From positions 1-53,717 of the forward strand of contig CAIXGW010000202.1 in NCBI GenBank assembly GCA_903919145.1: a DNA stretch of 53,717 bases, given 5' to 3'. The stretch comes from an uncultured Myxococcales bacterium (GTDB lineage Bacteria > Myxococcota_A > UBA9042). A program made the translations under genes and the position numbers. The notes under the pieces are model-generated. The model worked only from the letters and a program-made list of their open reading frames with translations, did no database searches and was not told where the DNA came from. Shown piece after piece: positions 1 to 8,217 of the stretch (its first letter is position 1; each line of letters begins with the position of its first letter).

Positions 1-375
1 CGTGGGCGTGTCCCAGGGATTCTCATGGTGGGCGCGATGCTTGCGGGCAAGGTACGTGTCCCAGGTGCGCCCCAGGATCCGCCGCGGCCGCGCGTGCAGC
101 ACATAATTGTGGATCAGCCACTCGTTGACCGGCTGCCAAGCAACCAGGCTGGCAAGAATCACGGCGTCCCACAGCTGCCAGTCACCGATGGCGATGCGCG
201 CGGCCAAGGTGACCAGCAGGCCAGCCGTCAGCAGACGGGGGCTGGCGAACTGGTAGAACAGCCGCACGGTGGCCGCCAGGGTGGGACTGCCGGTCGGGGC
301 CCGCGCAATGCTGGGCGTGGACGTCTCAGTGGTCGGCATCGTGCTGATATTGCCTTGAAATGCTGCTGTAGACAT
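1..375 (-). CDS. Fatty acid hydroxylase / sterol desaturase family membrane protein, C-terminal part outside window
   Basis: The frame reads leftward from ATG at 375 and is open to base 1, so only the first 125 residues are present. A GGAG ribosome site lies just before the ATG. After about 35 low-complexity residues there are two hydrophobic stretches (about 46-62 and 68-82), then a His pair spaced HX4H (His89, His94, within NEWLIHNYVLH) and a second cluster KHRAHH (His113, 116, 117). Such His boxes on the membrane edge are the di-iron ligands of the fatty acid hydroxylase superfamily, which hydroxylates or desaturates lipids using O2. The remaining His boxes would lie outside the window. 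It sits 75 bp after the FadR-like regulator on the same strand, probably one transcript, which fits a lipid role. The exact substrate cannot be told. Confidence 0.7.
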   Translation of the reverse strand, partial: MSTAAFQGNISTMPTTETSTPSIARAPTGSPTLAATVRLFYQFASPRLLTAGLLVTLAARIAIGDWQLWDAVILASLVAWQPVNEWLIHNYVLHARPRRILGRTWDTYLARKHRAHHENPWDTPT

Positions 376-450
376 GTTCGGCTCCTTCGGTCTGCGGATC
401 TGGCAGTTGGGGATCGCATATAACGGGGTCGCCACCGCTGCAGCGCTGGT

Positions 451-1227
451 TCAGGCGCGCTGGGCAGCCTCGGCCTCTGGCTGTAGGGCATCGATGGCGG
501 CGAGCAGCGCAGTCAATCCTCTGCCAATCAACACTTTTGCGTGCTCTTCGGCACCGGCGGCCTGCCCGCTTAGCACCGCATCGATGAGCGCGCAGCATCC
601 GCTGACGTCGCGTAGCTCTTCGGCCAGCAGCAGATCGGTGGCCGGGCGCACAGGGTCGTAGACTTGGCGCAAGCTGTTGAAAGCCAGGCGATAGGCGATG
701 TTACCAGAGGCGTCGACCAGGACATCCCACAGCTCCAGTCCCAGCCGGCCAAGCTCATCTAGCACTTCTTGGCTGTCCAGCTCGCCCATCGAGTGCAAGG
801 CCAGCTGCAGGTCTCGCAGCAGCTGACAGTGCGTCGCGGTCCTGCGCTGTGCCGCCAGCCGCGCCGCATCCGGGGCCAGGGCGCTGCGCAGCTCCATCAC
901 ACTGCGCACCACCGCCAAGTCGATCTGCCCATCGGCGCCCAGCAGCAGCGCCGGCAGCAAGTCCAGGCCACCCGACCGCCGGTAGTCCAGCACTCGGCTC
1001 TGCGCGCCTTGCTGGGTCGCCACCAGCCCTGCCTGCTCCAGCCGGCGCACGGCTTCGCGCACTGCGGTTCGAGACACTTGCAGCAGCTCGCACAGCTCCC
1101 GTTCCGCTGGCAATGGGCCACCGGCCGCCAACCCCCCGGCCATGATCTGCCCGGCGAGCTGGTCAAAAACGTGATCTGTCAATGATTTTCGCTGTACTGG
1201 CAACAGCTGCACCAACCCTACCGCCAT
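451..1227 (-). CDS. GntR-family transcriptional regulator, FadR-like
   Basis: A 258-residue DNA-binding regulator. Residues about 14-80 form the winged helix (LTDHVFDQLAGQIMAGGL, then PLPAERELCELLQVSRTAV, REAVRRLEQAGLV). Residues about 95-235 form the all-helical effector domain. The stretch DASGNIAYRLAFNSLRQVY resembles the acyl-CoA-binding FadR C-domain of enteric bacteria, and the His residues that hold the metal in most FCD-type regulators are replaced (Trp where FH is usual), so a metal-free, acyl-responsive protein is likely by inference. ATG at 1227 is preferred over GTG at 1233 because GGGAG lies 5 nt upstream. It is divergent from the TonB receptor gene and upstream of the fatty acid hydroxylase. 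A perfect FadR-type dyad lies 57 bp upstream of its start, so it is probably autoregulated. Confidence 0.85.
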   Translation of the reverse strand: MAVGLVQLLPVQRKSLTDHVFDQLAGQIMAGGLAAGGPLPAERELCELLQVSRTAVREAVRRLEQAGLVATQQGAQSRVLDYRRSGGLDLLPALLLGADGQIDLAVVRSVMELRSALAPDAARLAAQRRTATHCQLLRDLQLALHSMGELDSQEVLDELGRLGLELWDVLVDASGNIAYRLAFNSLRQVYDPVRPATDLLLAEELRDVSGCCALIDAVLSGQAAGAEEHAKVLIGRGLTALLAAIDALQPEAEAAQRA

Positions 1228-1233
1228 CCGCAC

Positions 1234-1541
1234 TCCCGCGGCGGGCCATCCCGGCCGCCTGCCATGCAGCTTAGCAGGTTATCTACTTGTATGACAAGTC
1301 GCCCGGGACGGCGACGACAGGTTCCGGCTCGCGACGGCTGCGCCTGACCGTCCCTGGCACATCTTCCAGTTGCGCCGACGCCTGCCCCCGGCCGACCAGT
1401 TGACCGGCACCCAGAGCGAACATCGGCTCCCGACCAGTAGGGGTTTCTACCTACCCCATGCGCAGAATCTTCCCAATTGCACCCTGCCCTGGCTGGCGCC
1501 ATCATCCCGACCGGCCTGCCCCCAAAGGCCTGCGGAGTCCC
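1234..1541. other. Divergent intergenic region, regulator / TonB receptor
   Basis: About 308 bp with no convincing gene. It contains the FadR-type dyad at 1285-1299 and presumably two promoters facing away from each other. An in-frame ATG at 1458 could extend the receptor N-terminus, but it has no ribosome site and would add 28 uncharacteristic residues before the signal peptide. No clear -35/-10 pair can be assigned by eye. Confidence 0.5.
1285..1299. promoter_or_regulatory. Probable FadR-type operator
   Basis: ACTTGTATGACAAGT is a perfect 6-bp inverted repeat around a 3-bp centre. It fits the FadR-subfamily consensus TNGTNNNACNA and has the same geometry as the enteric FadR site (CTGGT-N3-ACCAG). 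It sits in the intergenic region between the divergent FadR-like regulator and the TonB receptor. Confidence 0.7.
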
Positions 1542-3905
1542 ATGCAGCCAGCCCAGAACCAACAGCCCCCCTACCACGCGCTGCCACCCAATGCGGCGTG
1601 GTGGGCTGCGGCCGTGTTGGCAATGGCACCCGCGTCGGCGTTTGCGGCCGAATTGCCTCAGGATGCCACCCCAGCGCAGGTCTATGGCGCTGACGAGGCG
1701 AGCGGGGCGGCGCAGCCCGAAGGTCAGGCGGTCGAGCTGGTCATCGAAGGCCGCCGCTCTTCGCAGACCAAGGTTTTTCGCCTGGACCGCAGCATCCACT
1801 CCACCGACCAGCGGCGCACGGCCGAGACGCAGCCAGAGTCCACGGCGGCGGCCACGGTCCAACTGCCCGGCGCTGTAGGGCAAATGACCAACCGCGGTGC
1901 GGGATCACCGCTGTTGCGCGGCCTGATAGGGCCGCAGAATCTGATCATGATCGATGGCCTGCGGTTCAACAACGCTACCTTTCGCACCGGCCCCAACCAG
2001 TACCTCGCTGTGATCGACCTGTCTGCCGTAGATCGAATGGAGCTGCTGCTGGGCCCAGGTGGCGTGATGTACGGGTCGGACGCAATGGGCGGGGTGATCG
2101 GCCTGCACCTGCCGCCGCTGCCGCGCTTTGGCGGTGCCGACCCGCCAGCGCTGCGCCTGTGGACCCAGTACGGCAGCGCCGACAGTACCGGCGCTGTGGG
2201 AGGCCAGGCCAGCTGGTCGCGTGGCCCGTTGGCGCTGGAAGCCGGCGGTGCTTGGCGCGACCACGGCACCCTGCAAACGGGAGAGGGAAGCACCGCACGG
2301 GCCTCCGACTACCGCCAGTGGGGCTGGCACGCGCGGGCGGCGCTGCAGCTGTCAGACCAGTGGACCCTGCAGGGCACGGTGCTGCAAAACGCCATCGAAG
2401 GGGCCGGGCGGACCGATGACCTTGGCAAAGGCCTGCTGCGAACCTATGACAACGGCGACGTCTTTGGCTGGCTGGAGGCGCGCAGAGAGTCCAGTGAGGG
2501 GATCCTGCGCTACTTGCGGGTGGCGGCCGTTGCGCACCGGATGACCGAGACCGGCAACAACGTCCGGTGCACCCTGCAGAACAAGGTGGTGCCAAGCTTG
2601 GACACCTGCGCTGCCCAGGCCCTGGAGGTCGCCAGAGAGACGCCTGCCGAATTGCCGGCGGCGGTCACGCGCCAAGACGAGCTGCAAGACGCAGTCACCA
2701 CGGTGGGCGCGCTGGCGACGGCCCGCTTGTCTCTCTTGGACAACGACCTGCAGCTGACCACCGGCGCCGAGGCGTGGTTTGACCGGGTGGAGTCGTCGGC
2801 ACGGCAGCGGCTGCACACAGCGAGCCCAACGAGTTGGAAGCCCCTTGGCCGCGGCAACTACAGCGACGGCAGCACCTATGCGCAGCTGGGCCTCTACGGC
2901 CACGCCGACTATACCGCGTGGCGGGGCGCCAATTGGCTGGCGGTTCTTAACGGCGGTGCGCGCGCGGGCTGGGTACAGGCGGCGGCAGACGCGGTGCCAT
3001 CGGTCGGTGACGCCCGCTTCAGCCTGCCCATCCTGGCGGCCACCGCCGGAGCTGTGCTCAACCGTCAGGACCAGCTGGCGATTTTTGCCAACTTCTCTAC
3101 GGGACTGCGTGCGCCCAACCTGCAGGAGACCACGGTGCTGGGCAACACCGGCGACCAGTTTGAGGTTCCCAACGCCACGCTGCAGGCCGAACGGATCGCC
3201 GCAGTCGAGCTGGGCGTAAGGGTCCGCGCCCTGGGCTTCAGCGGTCAGGTCGCCGGATTTTACAGCGCAGTCAGTGACTTCATCGACCGCGAGACCGTCA
3301 AAGCCGCCGACTACCCGAGCTATGCCATCGACGCTGCCAAGCTCGGCTGTGCAGCGCTCGGCGACGCCAAGTGCCAGGGCGTGTCGCGGCGGGTCAACCT
3401 GGGCACCGCCACCATTGCCGGCACCGAAGTGACGCTGCGCACGCCCAGCGTTGCCGGCGTTCAGGCTTGGCTGGCGGGCACTTACCTACAAGGCGAGAGC
3501 ACGGCCAATGACCTGACCCAGCCGCTGCGGCGCCTGCCCCCGGCCAATGGCTCGGCTGGGCTGCGCTGGGCCAGCGCCGACAAAGCCTTGTACGCCGAGC
3601 CGTGGATCCGCGCTGCCGCCACCCAGAGCGAGCTGAACAGCGGCGATACCAAGGACTTGCGCATCTGCGAGAACCCCGCCGTTCCAGGCACCGTGCTGCC
3701 GGCGGGAACGTGCCGCGGCACGCCCGGCTGGGCCACCGTCAACCTGCGCGCTGGCTACCGCTGGAATGCGCAGCTGGTCGCCCTGCGCGCCATGCGGATC
3801 GACGTGGACGCCGGCAACCTGCTGGACGTACGCTACCGGCTGCACGGCTCGGGAATTGACGCGCCGGGTCGGGGCGTCACGGCGACGCTGACCGGCGAGT
3901 GGTAG
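1542..3905 (+). CDS. TonB-dependent outer-membrane receptor
   Basis: A 787-residue receptor. ATG 1542 is chosen because GGAG lies 4 nt upstream and a signal peptide follows (hydrophobic core WWAAAVLAMAPASAFA, cleavage near residue 36). A short stretch VELVIEG may serve as the TonB box. Residues about 85-190 form the plug: LLRGLIGPQNLIMIDG, then VIDLSAVDRMELLLGPGG and MYGSDAMGGVIGL, which is a strong match to the TonB-plug family and nearest in style to haem/siderophore receptors. The rest is a beta barrel with a typical ANFSTGLRAPNLQE segment and a C-terminus ending in Trp. Role: energy-dependent import of a scarce ligand (iron chelate, haem, cobalamin or similar; ligand not determinable). 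It is followed by a periplasmic binding protein and a two-component system in the same direction. Confidence 0.92.
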   Translation: MQPAQNQQPPYHALPPNAAWWAAAVLAMAPASAFAAELPQDATPAQVYGADEASGAAQPEGQAVELVIEGRRSSQTKVFRLDRSIHSTDQRRTAETQPESTAAATVQLPGAVGQMTNRGAGSPLLRGLIGPQNLIMIDGLRFNNATFRTGPNQYLAVIDLSAVDRMELLLGPGGVMYGSDAMGGVIGLHLPPLPRFGGADPPALRLWTQYGSADSTGAVGGQASWSRGPLALEAGGAWRDHGTLQTGEGSTARASDYRQWGWHARAALQLSDQWTLQGTVLQNAIEGAGRTDDLGKGLLRTYDNGDVFGWLEARRESSEGILRYLRVAAVAHRMTETGNNVRCTLQNKVVPSLDTCAAQALEVARETPAELPAAVTRQDELQDAVTTVGALATARLSLLDNDLQLTTGAEAWFDRVESSARQRLHTASPTSWKPLGRGNYSDGSTYAQLGLYGHADYTAWRGANWLAVLNGGARAGWVQAAADAVPSVGDARFSLPILAATAGAVLNRQDQLAIFANFSTGLRAPNLQETTVLGNTGDQFEVPNATLQAERIAAVELGVRVRALGFSGQVAGFYSAVSDFIDRETVKAADYPSYAIDAAKLGCAALGDAKCQGVSRRVNLGTATIAGTEVTLRTPSVAGVQAWLAGTYLQGESTANDLTQPLRRLPPANGSAGLRWASADKALYAEPWIRAAATQSELNSGDTKDLRICENPAVPGTVLPAGTCRGTPGWATVNLRAGYRWNAQLVALRAMRIDVDAGNLLDVRYRLHGSGIDAPGRGVTATLTGEW

Positions 3906-3906
3906 G

Positions 3907-3948
3907 GGCTTTGGGGTAGGCCCGCCACCCAGGACCTGCCCCAAAGCC
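3907..3948 (+). terminator. Strong hairpin between TonB receptor and binding-protein gene
   Basis: Starting 2 nt after the receptor stop, GGCTTTGGGGTAGG (3907-3920) pairs with CCTGCCCCAAAGCC (3935-3948), giving 14 pairs with one G-T wobble and a 14-nt loop. There is no T-tract after it, so it may be a Rho-type or attenuating structure, or an mRNA-stability stem, rather than a classical intrinsic terminator. The next gene's ribosome site begins only 9 nt later. Confidence 0.55.
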
Positions 3949-3967
3949 AATGCCATGGAGCCCCTGC

Positions 3968-4909
3968 GTGAAGCTGGCCCAGACGATGCTGAAGGCGCTA
4001 GAGGCAATTGCCTCGCCCAGTGGGCTGTGGACAGCCGTGGCGACCTTCGCAGTTGGGGTTGGCGTGTGGGCAGGCCTGCTGGCCAGCGACCTGGCGGCGG
4101 CGGGGCAGCCTCCCGCAGGGACGCAGCCGCAGGAGCCCTCCGCCGCAGGCGACCGCCGCGGGGCCCAGCCGCTGCGCCTGGCGGGATCTGGCAGCAATGT
4201 AGCGCTGTTGCGCGAAACCGTGGCGGCCTGTCAGCGCGCCGGCCAGCCCTTGCAAGTCACTGTAGAACCGGGCATTGGCTCGTCCGGCGGCCTGCGGGCC
4301 CTGCGAGACCGCGCCGTCGAGGCAGCGCTTGTCTCCAGGGCGATTGCGCCGGCCGAATTGGCGTCTGGAGAGCTGCAGGCGCATTACGCCAGCGTGCCCG
4401 TGGCCTTTGCCGGTTCTGGCCATTCTTTGGCCAACCAAGACACCGCCGCGCTGCTTGCCGCGCTGGCCGCCGAGCCGCCGCAATGGCCAGACGGGCGGCC
4501 GCTGGTCTGGGCGCTGCGCGAGCCCAGTGACTCTGGACACCGCGTTTTGGCTCGCGAACTCCCGCCATTTGTCACCGCGGAAGCCCGCGCCCGCGCCCGC
4601 CCTGCTGCCCAGGTCTACTTTCACGACCGGACGCTACACGCAGCGCTGTTGCTCTCCGATGCGTCGGTGGGCCTGGTCGATGCCAGCGCCGTGCGGGCCG
4701 AAGGCCTTCCATTGCACCTGTTTGGCTGGGGTACCGTCCAGCCAGATGCCGCAAGTGTGGCCAGCGGGGCCTGGCCGTTCGTCAAACCCCACTCGCTGGT
4801 ATATCCCGCGGCGGCGGCCGACCAACTGGCGCCGCTGCTGAACTGCCTGCGCTCCAGCGCTGCCCATGATGCCTTGCGGCATTTTGGTGCGGCGCCCTCG
4901 CTGCTCTGA
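3968..4909 (+). CDS. PstS-like periplasmic substrate-binding protein
   Basis: A 313-residue exported protein related to type 2 periplasmic binding proteins of the phosphate/tungstate group. The GTG at 3968 has GGAG 7 nt upstream; ATG 3950 is in frame but lacks a ribosome site. A hydrophobic N-terminal segment (about residues 18-42, GLWTAVATFAVGVGVWAGLL) is a signal or anchor. The mature part opens with LRLAGSGSNVALL and continues VEPGIGSSGGLRALRDRAV, the glycine/serine loops that grip an oxyanion in PstS-type proteins, then AALVSRAI. No ABC permease or ATPase follows, so it may deliver ligand to the neighbouring TonB system or to the sensor kinase rather than to an ABC importer. Ligand unknown. 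Confidence 0.65.
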   Translation: MKLAQTMLKALEAIASPSGLWTAVATFAVGVGVWAGLLASDLAAAGQPPAGTQPQEPSAAGDRRGAQPLRLAGSGSNVALLRETVAACQRAGQPLQVTVEPGIGSSGGLRALRDRAVEAALVSRAIAPAELASGELQAHYASVPVAFAGSGHSLANQDTAALLAALAAEPPQWPDGRPLVWALREPSDSGHRVLARELPPFVTAEARARARPAAQVYFHDRTLHAALLLSDASVGLVDASAVRAEGLPLHLFGWGTVQPDAASVASGAWPFVKPHSLVYPAAAADQLAPLLNCLRSSAAHDALRHFGAAPSLL

Positions 4910-4993
4910 ACCCGCTTTGCCAGATTCCTTGGTCCAAACCCGCTTCCTCTCTGCCTCCGCCAGTCTGAACCTCTCTACCCCTATAGGCCGACC

Positions 4994-6355
4994 GTGCCAG
5001 AGCGTTTGACAACCCAGCCATCGCAGGCCCTGGCGTCGCACCTAAGGCCAATCGCCGCCTTGGCGTGGCTGCTGATCGGCGCCGTGTTGCCATTGGGGTC
5101 GTTTGCCCAAGGGCTGGAAGAGCAGAGGGTGGCCGGCAGCCAATTGGCAGCCCAGGTGTCGTCGCTGCTGCAGCGCGAAGCGGCCGGGCTGCCGCGGCTG
5201 TGGCGCTATGACACCCAAAAACTCGCCGGCCAGATCGATCATTTGCGCAGCAGTAGCGCTGGCTTGTTGGTTGAGGTGATGGACGGGCGGGGCATGGCTC
5301 TGGCGGTTCCGGCGCTGTCTGGACCAAGTCCGCAGGCGCCTTGGGCTGTGTGGTCCAGCAGCCCTGTGGCCGCGCCTGGATCGGGAAAAGTGTGGGTGGC
5401 CATGGACCTGCGGCCCCTGTGGCGACGCACCGCCGCGCTGGCAGGCGGCTTTGGCGCGCTCGGCTTGGCCCTGGCAGCTCTGATGCTGTGGCTGCCGCTG
5501 CGGGCCGTTCGCCGCTCAGAGGCAGAGATCCGCGACCTGCTGGCCGCCTTGCGCAAGAGTCGCGGCGACATTACTGAATTGGCGGAACATCTCGAGGCGC
5601 GTGTGGTCGACAGGTCGGCCCGGCTGGAGCGGGCCCTGGCCGAATTGCGAGCCCATGAGGTGCACCTGCGCGACCTGGCCAGTCAGGCCCTGCGTTTGCA
5701 AGAGTCCGAGCGCCGCGCCATTGCCCGCGACCTGCACGACGACATTGGCCAGGTGCTGACCGGTGTGCGCCTGCAAATTCAGTTCCTGGCCTCTACCGGC
5801 CAACCGCAGCCAGACAGCGCCGCCACGGCACAGCGGCTGCTGGCCGCCATTGACTCTGCCATTGACCAGACGCGCTCTGCCGTCCAGCGCCTGGCGCCAC
5901 CGCTGCTGGCCGAGCAAGGGCTGGCCGCTGCCCTGAGCCAGACCTGCGCCGCGCTGACCTCGCCCCTTGGCCCAGAGATAGCGTGCGCGACCGAGGCCCT
6001 GCCTCCCCTGGATTCTGCCGTTGAAACAGCAGCCTATCGCATCGCCCAAGAGGCCCTTACCAATGCGGTCCGCCATGCTGGCGCCTCCGCGATCCACGCC
6101 GGCGCAGGCATCGGGCCGCGCACCGGTGGGCTACCTGGCCAGTCTGCACTGTGGGTCCAGGTAAGGGACGACGGCAAGGGTTTTGATGCAAGCCAAGTCC
6201 CTGCCGGGCATGGCTTTCTTGGAATGCGCGACCGCGCCGAATTGCTGGGAGGGCGGCTGGACGCAATCACCAGCGCCGGTCACGGCTGCACCATCCGGGC
6301 CGAGCTGCCCTGCGACCAGCCAGCGCCCGCGGACGGCCAAGGAGCCACCCCATGA
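4994..6355 (+). CDS. Membrane sensor histidine kinase, NarX/DegS type (HisKA_3)
   Basis: A 453-residue kinase starting at GTG with TAGG upstream. Transmembrane segments lie at about 19-38 and 145-170, flanking a small periplasmic sensor of about 105 residues. A coiled coil follows (about 172-235). The dimerisation/phosphorylation helix is SERRAIARDLHDDIGQ with phospho-acceptor His248. The HATPase domain shows YRIAQEALTNAVRHA (N box), VRDDGKGFD (D box) and GHGFLGMRDRAELLGG (G box). Family knowledge: it autophosphorylates and passes phosphate to a NarL-type regulator. The regulator gene overlaps its stop by 4 nt. Being next to a TonB receptor and binding protein suggests it senses the imported ligand, which is inference. 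Confidence 0.93.
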   Translation: MPERLTTQPSQALASHLRPIAALAWLLIGAVLPLGSFAQGLEEQRVAGSQLAAQVSSLLQREAAGLPRLWRYDTQKLAGQIDHLRSSSAGLLVEVMDGRGMALAVPALSGPSPQAPWAVWSSSPVAAPGSGKVWVAMDLRPLWRRTAALAGGFGALGLALAALMLWLPLRAVRRSEAEIRDLLAALRKSRGDITELAEHLEARVVDRSARLERALAELRAHEVHLRDLASQALRLQESERRAIARDLHDDIGQVLTGVRLQIQFLASTGQPQPDSAATAQRLLAAIDSAIDQTRSAVQRLAPPLLAEQGLAAALSQTCAALTSPLGPEIACATEALPPLDSAVETAAYRIAQEALTNAVRHAGASAIHAGAGIGPRTGGLPGQSALWVQVRDDGKGFDASQVPAGHGFLGMRDRAELLGGRLDAITSAGHGCTIRAELPCDQPAPADGQGATP

Positions 6356-7041
6356 CCCTCCCGCAGCCCTTGCCCGCCGAGCCCGGTGCGCCGCCCATTC
6401 GCGTCCTGGTCGTCGACGACCACACCATTGTGCGCCAAGGGCTGGTGGCCCTGCTGGCCAACTCGGCGGGAATCCAGGTGGTGGGTGAAGCGGGGACGGC
6501 TGCGGCTGCCCTGGAGTCAGCCGGCCGGCTCCAGCCTGAGGTGGTGCTGCTGGACCTCAGCTTGCCTGATCTTCCTGGGATTGCCGTCCTTCAGCGCCTG
6601 GCCGAGGTGGCGCCGGCGTCGCGGGTCCTGGTCCTGTCGATGCACGACGGCGAGGAGTACGTCCGCCCGGCCGTCGCTGCTGGGGCAAGGGGCTACCTGG
6701 TCAAGGGCTCTGGGCTGGGCGATCTGGTGGCAGCCATTGGTGCCGTGGCAGCTGGCCAGGCGTTCTTTAGCCCCGCCGCGGCCGCCAAGCTGTTGCCGGG
6801 CCAAGGCAAATTGCCAGCTGGCGACCTGGATCGGCTGGCCACCCTGTCGCCCAGAGAGAAGCAGGTTCTGGAGCTGGTGGCCCTGGGCCTCACCAGTGGC
6901 GAAATCGGCGAACGCCTGGCAATTTCGCAGAAAACCGTGGAGGCCCACCGCGCCAATCTGGGCGCCAAGCTGGGCCTTCGCGACCTGCCAGGCTTGGTGC
7001 GCTTTGCGGTGCGCACGGGTGTAGTGCCGCTTGGCGATTGA
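6352..7041 (+). CDS. Response regulator, NarL/FixJ family (REC + LuxR-type HTH)
   Basis: A 229-residue regulator that overlaps the kinase gene by ATGA, so the two are translationally coupled. The receiver domain (about 16-135) has the acidic pair D22-D23, phospho-acceptor D68 (VVLLDLSLPD) and the conserved Lys in GYLVKGSG. The C-terminal domain (about 158-220) is a LuxR-type helix-turn-helix: LSPREKQVLELVALGLTSGE, then IGERLAISQKTVEAHRANL. Phosphorylated dimers bind DNA to switch target promoters, plausibly the upstream TonB receptor operon. I could not identify a convincing binding site by eye. Confidence 0.95.
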   Translation: MTLPQPLPAEPGAPPIRVLVVDDHTIVRQGLVALLANSAGIQVVGEAGTAAAALESAGRLQPEVVLLDLSLPDLPGIAVLQRLAEVAPASRVLVLSMHDGEEYVRPAVAAGARGYLVKGSGLGDLVAAIGAVAAGQAFFSPAAAAKLLPGQGKLPAGDLDRLATLSPREKQVLELVALGLTSGEIGERLAISQKTVEAHRANLGAKLGLRDLPGLVRFAVRTGVVPLGD

Positions 7042-7239
7042 GAGCCAGTGCGTATGCTCTGCCGTTCATGTAGATAGCCACTATCAGAGCAGGGCTGGGG
7101 AGTCTGATCCCTCTTGACATCCCAGATGGGCATCGGCGAACAAACGCGCCGTGTGGTGAGCTCTAGCTTGTGTGACGTTGCAGCCCTGGGCTTCAGGGGG
7201 CACGCCACAGGTGGGCTCAAAGAAAATGTGGGGTCTATC

Positions 7240-8037
7240 ATGCGAAAGCTAGTAATTCTTGGCGCTTGTATCAGCGCGACTGCGGTCGCGCCAGTGCAGG
7301 CCAGTGCCGACTGACCAGCTCCCGAGTCGGAGCAGGGCGTCGATGTCAATAGCGGCACCTACTCGGTCAGCGCGCAGGTCCAGGTCAAGCCAGTGCTGTG
7401 GGTCGCCAACGCCGGCGAAGACAGCGTCTCCAAGATCGGCACGGACATCGACAAAGAAGTTGCGCGCTACTCCTCAGCTTTCTGGAAGGGCGGCATTGGC
7501 GGCAACGGCGCCGGCCTGCCGACCCACGATGCTTGGACTGGCCCGGCCCCCTCTCGCTCCGCCGTTGACAGCAAGGGCCGCCTGTTTACCGCCGGCCTTG
7601 GCAATGGCTATCAGCGCCGCTTTGACACCAACAACGCCAATATCCAGAGCTCGTACTACATCGAGTACGGCTACGGAATGGCGATTGGCAAAGACCAGAA
7701 TGGCGTGGAGAAGGTAATTTTCGCCCACCACAATCTTAAAGGCGCGGGCGTCATGAACCCCGATACGCTGCAGACCACCTATCCGCTGCAAAGCCCGGGC
7801 CTGCACTCGTATGGTATCTCGTTCGACAAGGGCGGCCAGATGATGCTGTCAGCCGGCAAAGGCTACTCGACGCAGGGCGCAAGCAATTGGCGCACCGACG
7901 GTTCCTTGAATTGGACGCGCCCGCCGCAAGCCGGCTGCGCCACCGGTGGCGTGTGCACCACGGGTACCCCGCACGACCAGTCGGGTCGTGGCAGCGTCAT
8001 CGTCGACAGCGGCGTCAAGTACACCGTCTGCAAGTAA
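7240..8037 (+). pseudogene. Beta-propeller-like exported protein interrupted by in-frame TGA
   Basis: An ATG at 7240 opens a signal peptide (MRKLVILGACISATAVAPVQ), which ends at TGA 7312-7314 after 24 codons. The same frame then continues without another stop to 8037. The downstream part, from VNSGTYSVSAQVQVKPVLWV onward, keeps the pattern of secreted NHL/virginiamycin-B-lyase-like propellers (WVANAGEDSVSKIGT, then GPAPSRSAVDSKGRLF). A GTG at 7393 could give a 214-residue product but would lose the signal peptide. Possible readings are a recent nonsense mutation or sequencing error, stop readthrough, or selenocysteine. I see only a 5-bp stem (7318-7322 with 7329-7333) after the TGA, which does not look like a bacterial SECIS. 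The protein is also short for the family, so decay of a redundant copy is most likely. Confidence 0.5.
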
Positions 8038-8045
8038 GTTGGGGT

Positions 8046-8145
8046 GTGCGCTGGCGAAGGCTGAGGCCAACGCCAGCGCACGAACCAGCAGATAGCTAGC
8101 GATAGCACGCGGGGAGGGGCTGGAAACAGTTCCTCCCCGTTGTGC
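8046..8145 (+). terminator. Two consecutive stem-loops after the propeller-like gene
   Basis: The first stem, GTGCGCTGGCG (8046-8056) with CGCCAGCGCAC (8071-8081), is a perfect 11 bp. The second pairs GCAC (8105-8108) with GTGC (8142-8145), GGGGAGG (8111-8117) with CCTCCCC (8132-8138), and CTG with CAG around a GAAA loop. Neither has a T-tract. They probably end transcription or protect mRNA ends; a structured RNA is possible but not shown. Confidence 0.5.
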
Positions 8146-8217
8146 GTTAGGGCATCCTGGCGGCGCCGCCCGCTGTGCAGAAGGGGCGTTGATCATGCCC
8201 CTGGAAAGAGAGGGAAT

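Noticed and set aside
1436..4987. Shared TACCCC-type motif (1436-1457 and 4976-4987) as a NarL-family binding site
   Set aside because: The second copy overlaps the kinase ribosome site, the dyads differ in layout, and six-base matches are expected by chance.
7312..7345. SECIS element after the in-frame TGA
   Set aside because: Only a 5-bp stem with loop CGAGTC is present, too close to the TGA and without the GGU-type loop expected of bacterial SECIS.
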